8,291 nucleotides of DNA from Prolixibacteraceae bacterium (GTDB lineage Bacteria; Bacteroidota; Bacteroidia; Bacteroidales; Prolixibacteraceae): NCBI GenBank assembly GCA_016788685.1, contig JAEUSS010000255.1:1-8291 (forward strand), in the 5' to 3' direction. The stretch's first letter is position 1. Each line of letters begins with the position of its first letter. Positions 7,273 to 8,291 of the stretch are shown here, in pieces. Made by a program: the position numbers and the translations under genes. The notes below the pieces were generated by a model. The model was not told the origin of the DNA and did no database searches. It saw only the letters and a program-made list of their open reading frames with translations.

Positions 7273-7635
7273 ATGAAAAGTTACAAAGACCTTGAAATAT
7301 ATACGCAGGCATTTGATTTAGCCGTTCGGATATATTTTCTGACAATCAAACTACCGAATCCCGACAAATTTGAGACTGGTAATCAGATCAGGCGTTCGAG
7401 CCAGTCGATAAAAGATAATATTGTTGAAGGTTATGGCCGGCGAAAGTACAAGGCTGACTTTATAAAGTTTTTGGTTTATAGTCATGCTTCATTATTGGAA
7501 TCCACGTCACAGGCCGAGTTTTTGAATACTGTTCATCCGGAAACCGGTTGGCAGGAAATCGCAGAGGAGTTGAATAAATTGGGTATTAAAATTTTCAACT
7601 TCATCACTTACGTCGAAACTAACTGGAAAACCTGA
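7273..7635 (+). CDS. Four-helix-bundle protein, S23 / 23S rRNA intervening-sequence family
   Basis: This 120-residue protein has the family's full pattern: the opening YKDLEIYTQAFDLA (4-17), the hallmark QIRRSSQSIKDNIVEGYGRR (38-57), and ADFIKFLVYSHASLLES (61-77) leading into AEFLN. It should fold as four antiparallel helices and, like relatives, may form a ring-shaped pentamer; the diversity-generating-retroelement protein Avd has the same fold. The basic surface of such proteins suggests nucleic-acid binding, but no function is established. It appears intact. An AGGA (7265-7268) lies close before ATG 7273. It interrupts the cysD-cysN pair on the same strand and is enclosed by inverted repeats, so it is probably an accessory insertion rather than a sulfur-metabolism gene. 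Confidence 0.93.
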   Translation: MKSYKDLEIYTQAFDLAVRIYFLTIKLPNPDKFETGNQIRRSSQSIKDNIVEGYGRRKYKADFIKFLVYSHASLLESTSQAEFLNTVHPETGWQEIAEELNKLGIKIFNFITYVETNWKT

Positions 7636-7684
7636 CAACAAGTATAACAATTACAACAACGACAACAAGTACAACAACGACAAC
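7633..7684 (-). repeat. Right arm of the inverted repeat flanking the S23 gene
   Basis: This AC-rich arm is complementary to 7190-7241. It starts exactly at the TGA stop of the S23 gene and ends 8 bases before the cysN start codon, so the ORF fits tightly inside the element. It is itself built of short tandem repeats. Confidence 0.5.
7635..7684 (+). repeat. 18-base AC-rich tandem repeat, about 2.8 copies
   Basis: The unit ACAACAACGACAACAAGT occurs at 7653-7670. A 14-base exact partial copy follows at 7671-7684, and a diverged copy (14 of 18 matching) precedes it at 7635-7652. It lies wholly between the S23 stop and cysN. The C/A-only composition would leave it unstructured unless it pairs with the GT-rich left arm. 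Only about three copies exist and there are no spacers, so it is not a CRISPR array. Confidence 0.7.
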
Positions 7685-7692
7685 ATTTTACT

Positions 7693-8291
7693 ATGACAAC
7701 ACCAAATATCGACATCAACGCTTACCTCGATCAGGACGAGAAAAAAGACCTGCTCCGATTGTTAACTGCCGGTTCGGTTGACGATGGTAAATCAACGCTG
7801 ATTGGCCGTTTGCTGTTCGACAGCAAAAAAATCTACGAAGATCAGCTTTCGGCTTTGGAGCGCGACAGCAAACGCGTAGGCCATGCCGGTGAGGAAATCG
7901 ACTACGCGCTCCTGCTCGACGGCCTGAAAGCCGAACGCGAACAGGGAATCACCATCGATGTGGCTTACCGCTACTTCTCGACCAACAAAAGGAAATTCAT
8001 TATTGCCGATACGCCCGGACACACGCAGTACACCCGCAACATGGTAACCGGGGCCTCAACGGCCAACCTGGCCATCATCCTGATTGATGCCACCAAAGGC
8101 GTCATCACCCAAACACGCCGCCACACCTTCCTGGTTTCTCTTTTAGGAATTAAGCACGTGGTGTTGGCCGTCAACAAAATGGACCTGGTGAATTACGATC
8201 AAAAAGTGTTCGACGAAATTGTGGCCGAATACAAATCATTCATCACCCAACTCGATGTTCCGGATGTGAATTTTATTCCGCTTTCGGCCCT
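7693..8291 (+). CDS. cysN: Sulfate adenylyltransferase subunit 1 (CysN), N-terminal part, cut by window end
   Basis: GTPase subunit that drives APS synthesis by CysD. The first 199 codons are present and the frame runs off the window. Translation factor-type GTPase motifs are complete: G1 GSVDDGKST (27-35), the switch I region [17 protein letters not shown] (81-97), G3 DTPGH (106-110), G4 NKMD (161-164) and G5 SA at the edge. [11 protein letters not shown] (112-122) and [15 protein letters not shown] (141-155) closely match E. coli CysN and separate it from EF-Tu. ATG 7693 is chosen because the protein then starts about 25 residues before G1, as usual. Whether the missing C-terminus carries a fused APS kinase (CysNC) cannot be seen, and it matters because no separate cysC is present here. 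Confidence 0.97.
   Translation, partial: MTTPNIDINAYLDQDEKKDLLRLLTAGSVDDGKSTLIGRLLFDSKKIYEDQLSALERDSKRVGHAGEEIDYALLLDGLKAEREQGITIDVAYRYFSTNKRKFIIADTPGHTQYTRNMVTGASTANLAIILIDATKGVITQTRRHTFLVSLLGIKHVVLAVNKMDLVNYDQKVFDEIVAEYKSFITQLDVPDVNFIPLSA

Larger units (their letters stand above)
7190..7684 (+). mobile_element. Candidate IVS-like element: S23 ORF between 52-base inverted repeats inside cysDN
   Basis: A block of 495 bases comprises a GT-rich left arm, a 31-base A-rich leader, an S23 four-helix-bundle ORF and an AC-rich right arm. The arms are complementary without gaps (36 of 52 positions by my count, plus one G-U pair). The block sits 5 bases after the cysD stop and 8 bases before the cysN ATG, so the genes would be almost contiguous without it. 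In 23S rRNA intervening sequences an S23 ORF is likewise enclosed by paired ends. No transposase and no convincing target-site duplication was found. Whether the block moves, or folds and is processed in mRNA, is unknown; both arms are low-complexity. Confidence 0.45.

Noticed and set aside
7635..7684. Repeats as a CRISPR array
   Set aside because: The units are contiguous 18-mers with no unique spacers, there are only about three of them, and no cas gene is nearby.
7633..7701. TGACAACA at 7633-7640 and 7694-7701 as a target-site duplication of the S23 element
   Set aside because: Both copies are downstream of the ORF rather than flanking the element, and the sequence is part of the local CAA-rich repeat, so chance is likely.

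Overview
This window looks like a chromosomal segment of a Bacteroidota bacterium, probably a marine or gut member of the Marinilabiliales/Bacteroidales; that placement is inferred. The pointers are a UpxY-type NusG paralogue beside sugar-nucleotide genes, a cysQ-SLC13-cysD-cysN sulfate-activation cluster in the order common in this phylum, a four-helix-bundle (S23/IVS) protein, A-rich translation starts without strong Shine-Dalgarno sites, and one good match to the Bacteroidota -7 element TAnnTTTG. All genes lie on the + strand.

Region 1 (1-3310) is the 3' end of a surface-polysaccharide sugar locus. It holds a DegT-type sugar aminotransferase cut by the window edge, a short formyltransferase with the N/H/D catalytic triad, a WlbA/WbpB-like Gfo/Idh/MocA dehydrogenase and a UpxY/NusG-like antiterminator that overlaps the dehydrogenase by 16 bases. 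Together the three enzymes could oxidise, aminate and N-formylate a UDP-sugar, plausibly at C3 of UDP-N-acetylglucosaminuronate. The substrate is inferred. The N-formylation step would replace the acetylation of the known Wlb/Wbp pathway.

Region 2 (3311-8291) is a sulfate uptake and activation operon. cysQ (PAP phosphatase) overlaps by 4 bases an SLC13-type permease carrying two RCK_C-like domains. These are followed by cysD and the first 199 codons of cysN (ATP sulfurylase). No APS kinase (cysC) is visible, although one may be fused to cysN beyond the edge. No sulfate-reduction gene is visible, so the product may be PAPS for sulfotransferases, which would fit the neighbouring polysaccharide genes.

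The most unusual structure is between cysD and cysN. A complete S23-type four-helix-bundle ORF sits inside a roughly 495-bp block bounded by 52-base imperfect inverted repeats (GT-rich left arm, AC-rich right arm that includes the S23 stop codon). The block begins 5 nt after the cysD stop and ends 8 nt before the cysN start, so removing it would leave a normal tight cysD-cysN junction. This resembles the layout of intervening sequences in 23S rRNA, but inside a protein-coding operon.

No gene-free stretch exceeds 300 bases. The longest gaps are 3311-3553, 1579-1739, 6151-6275 and the flanks of the S23 gene; what they hold is listed below. No tRNA, rRNA, CRISPR array or transposase gene was seen.
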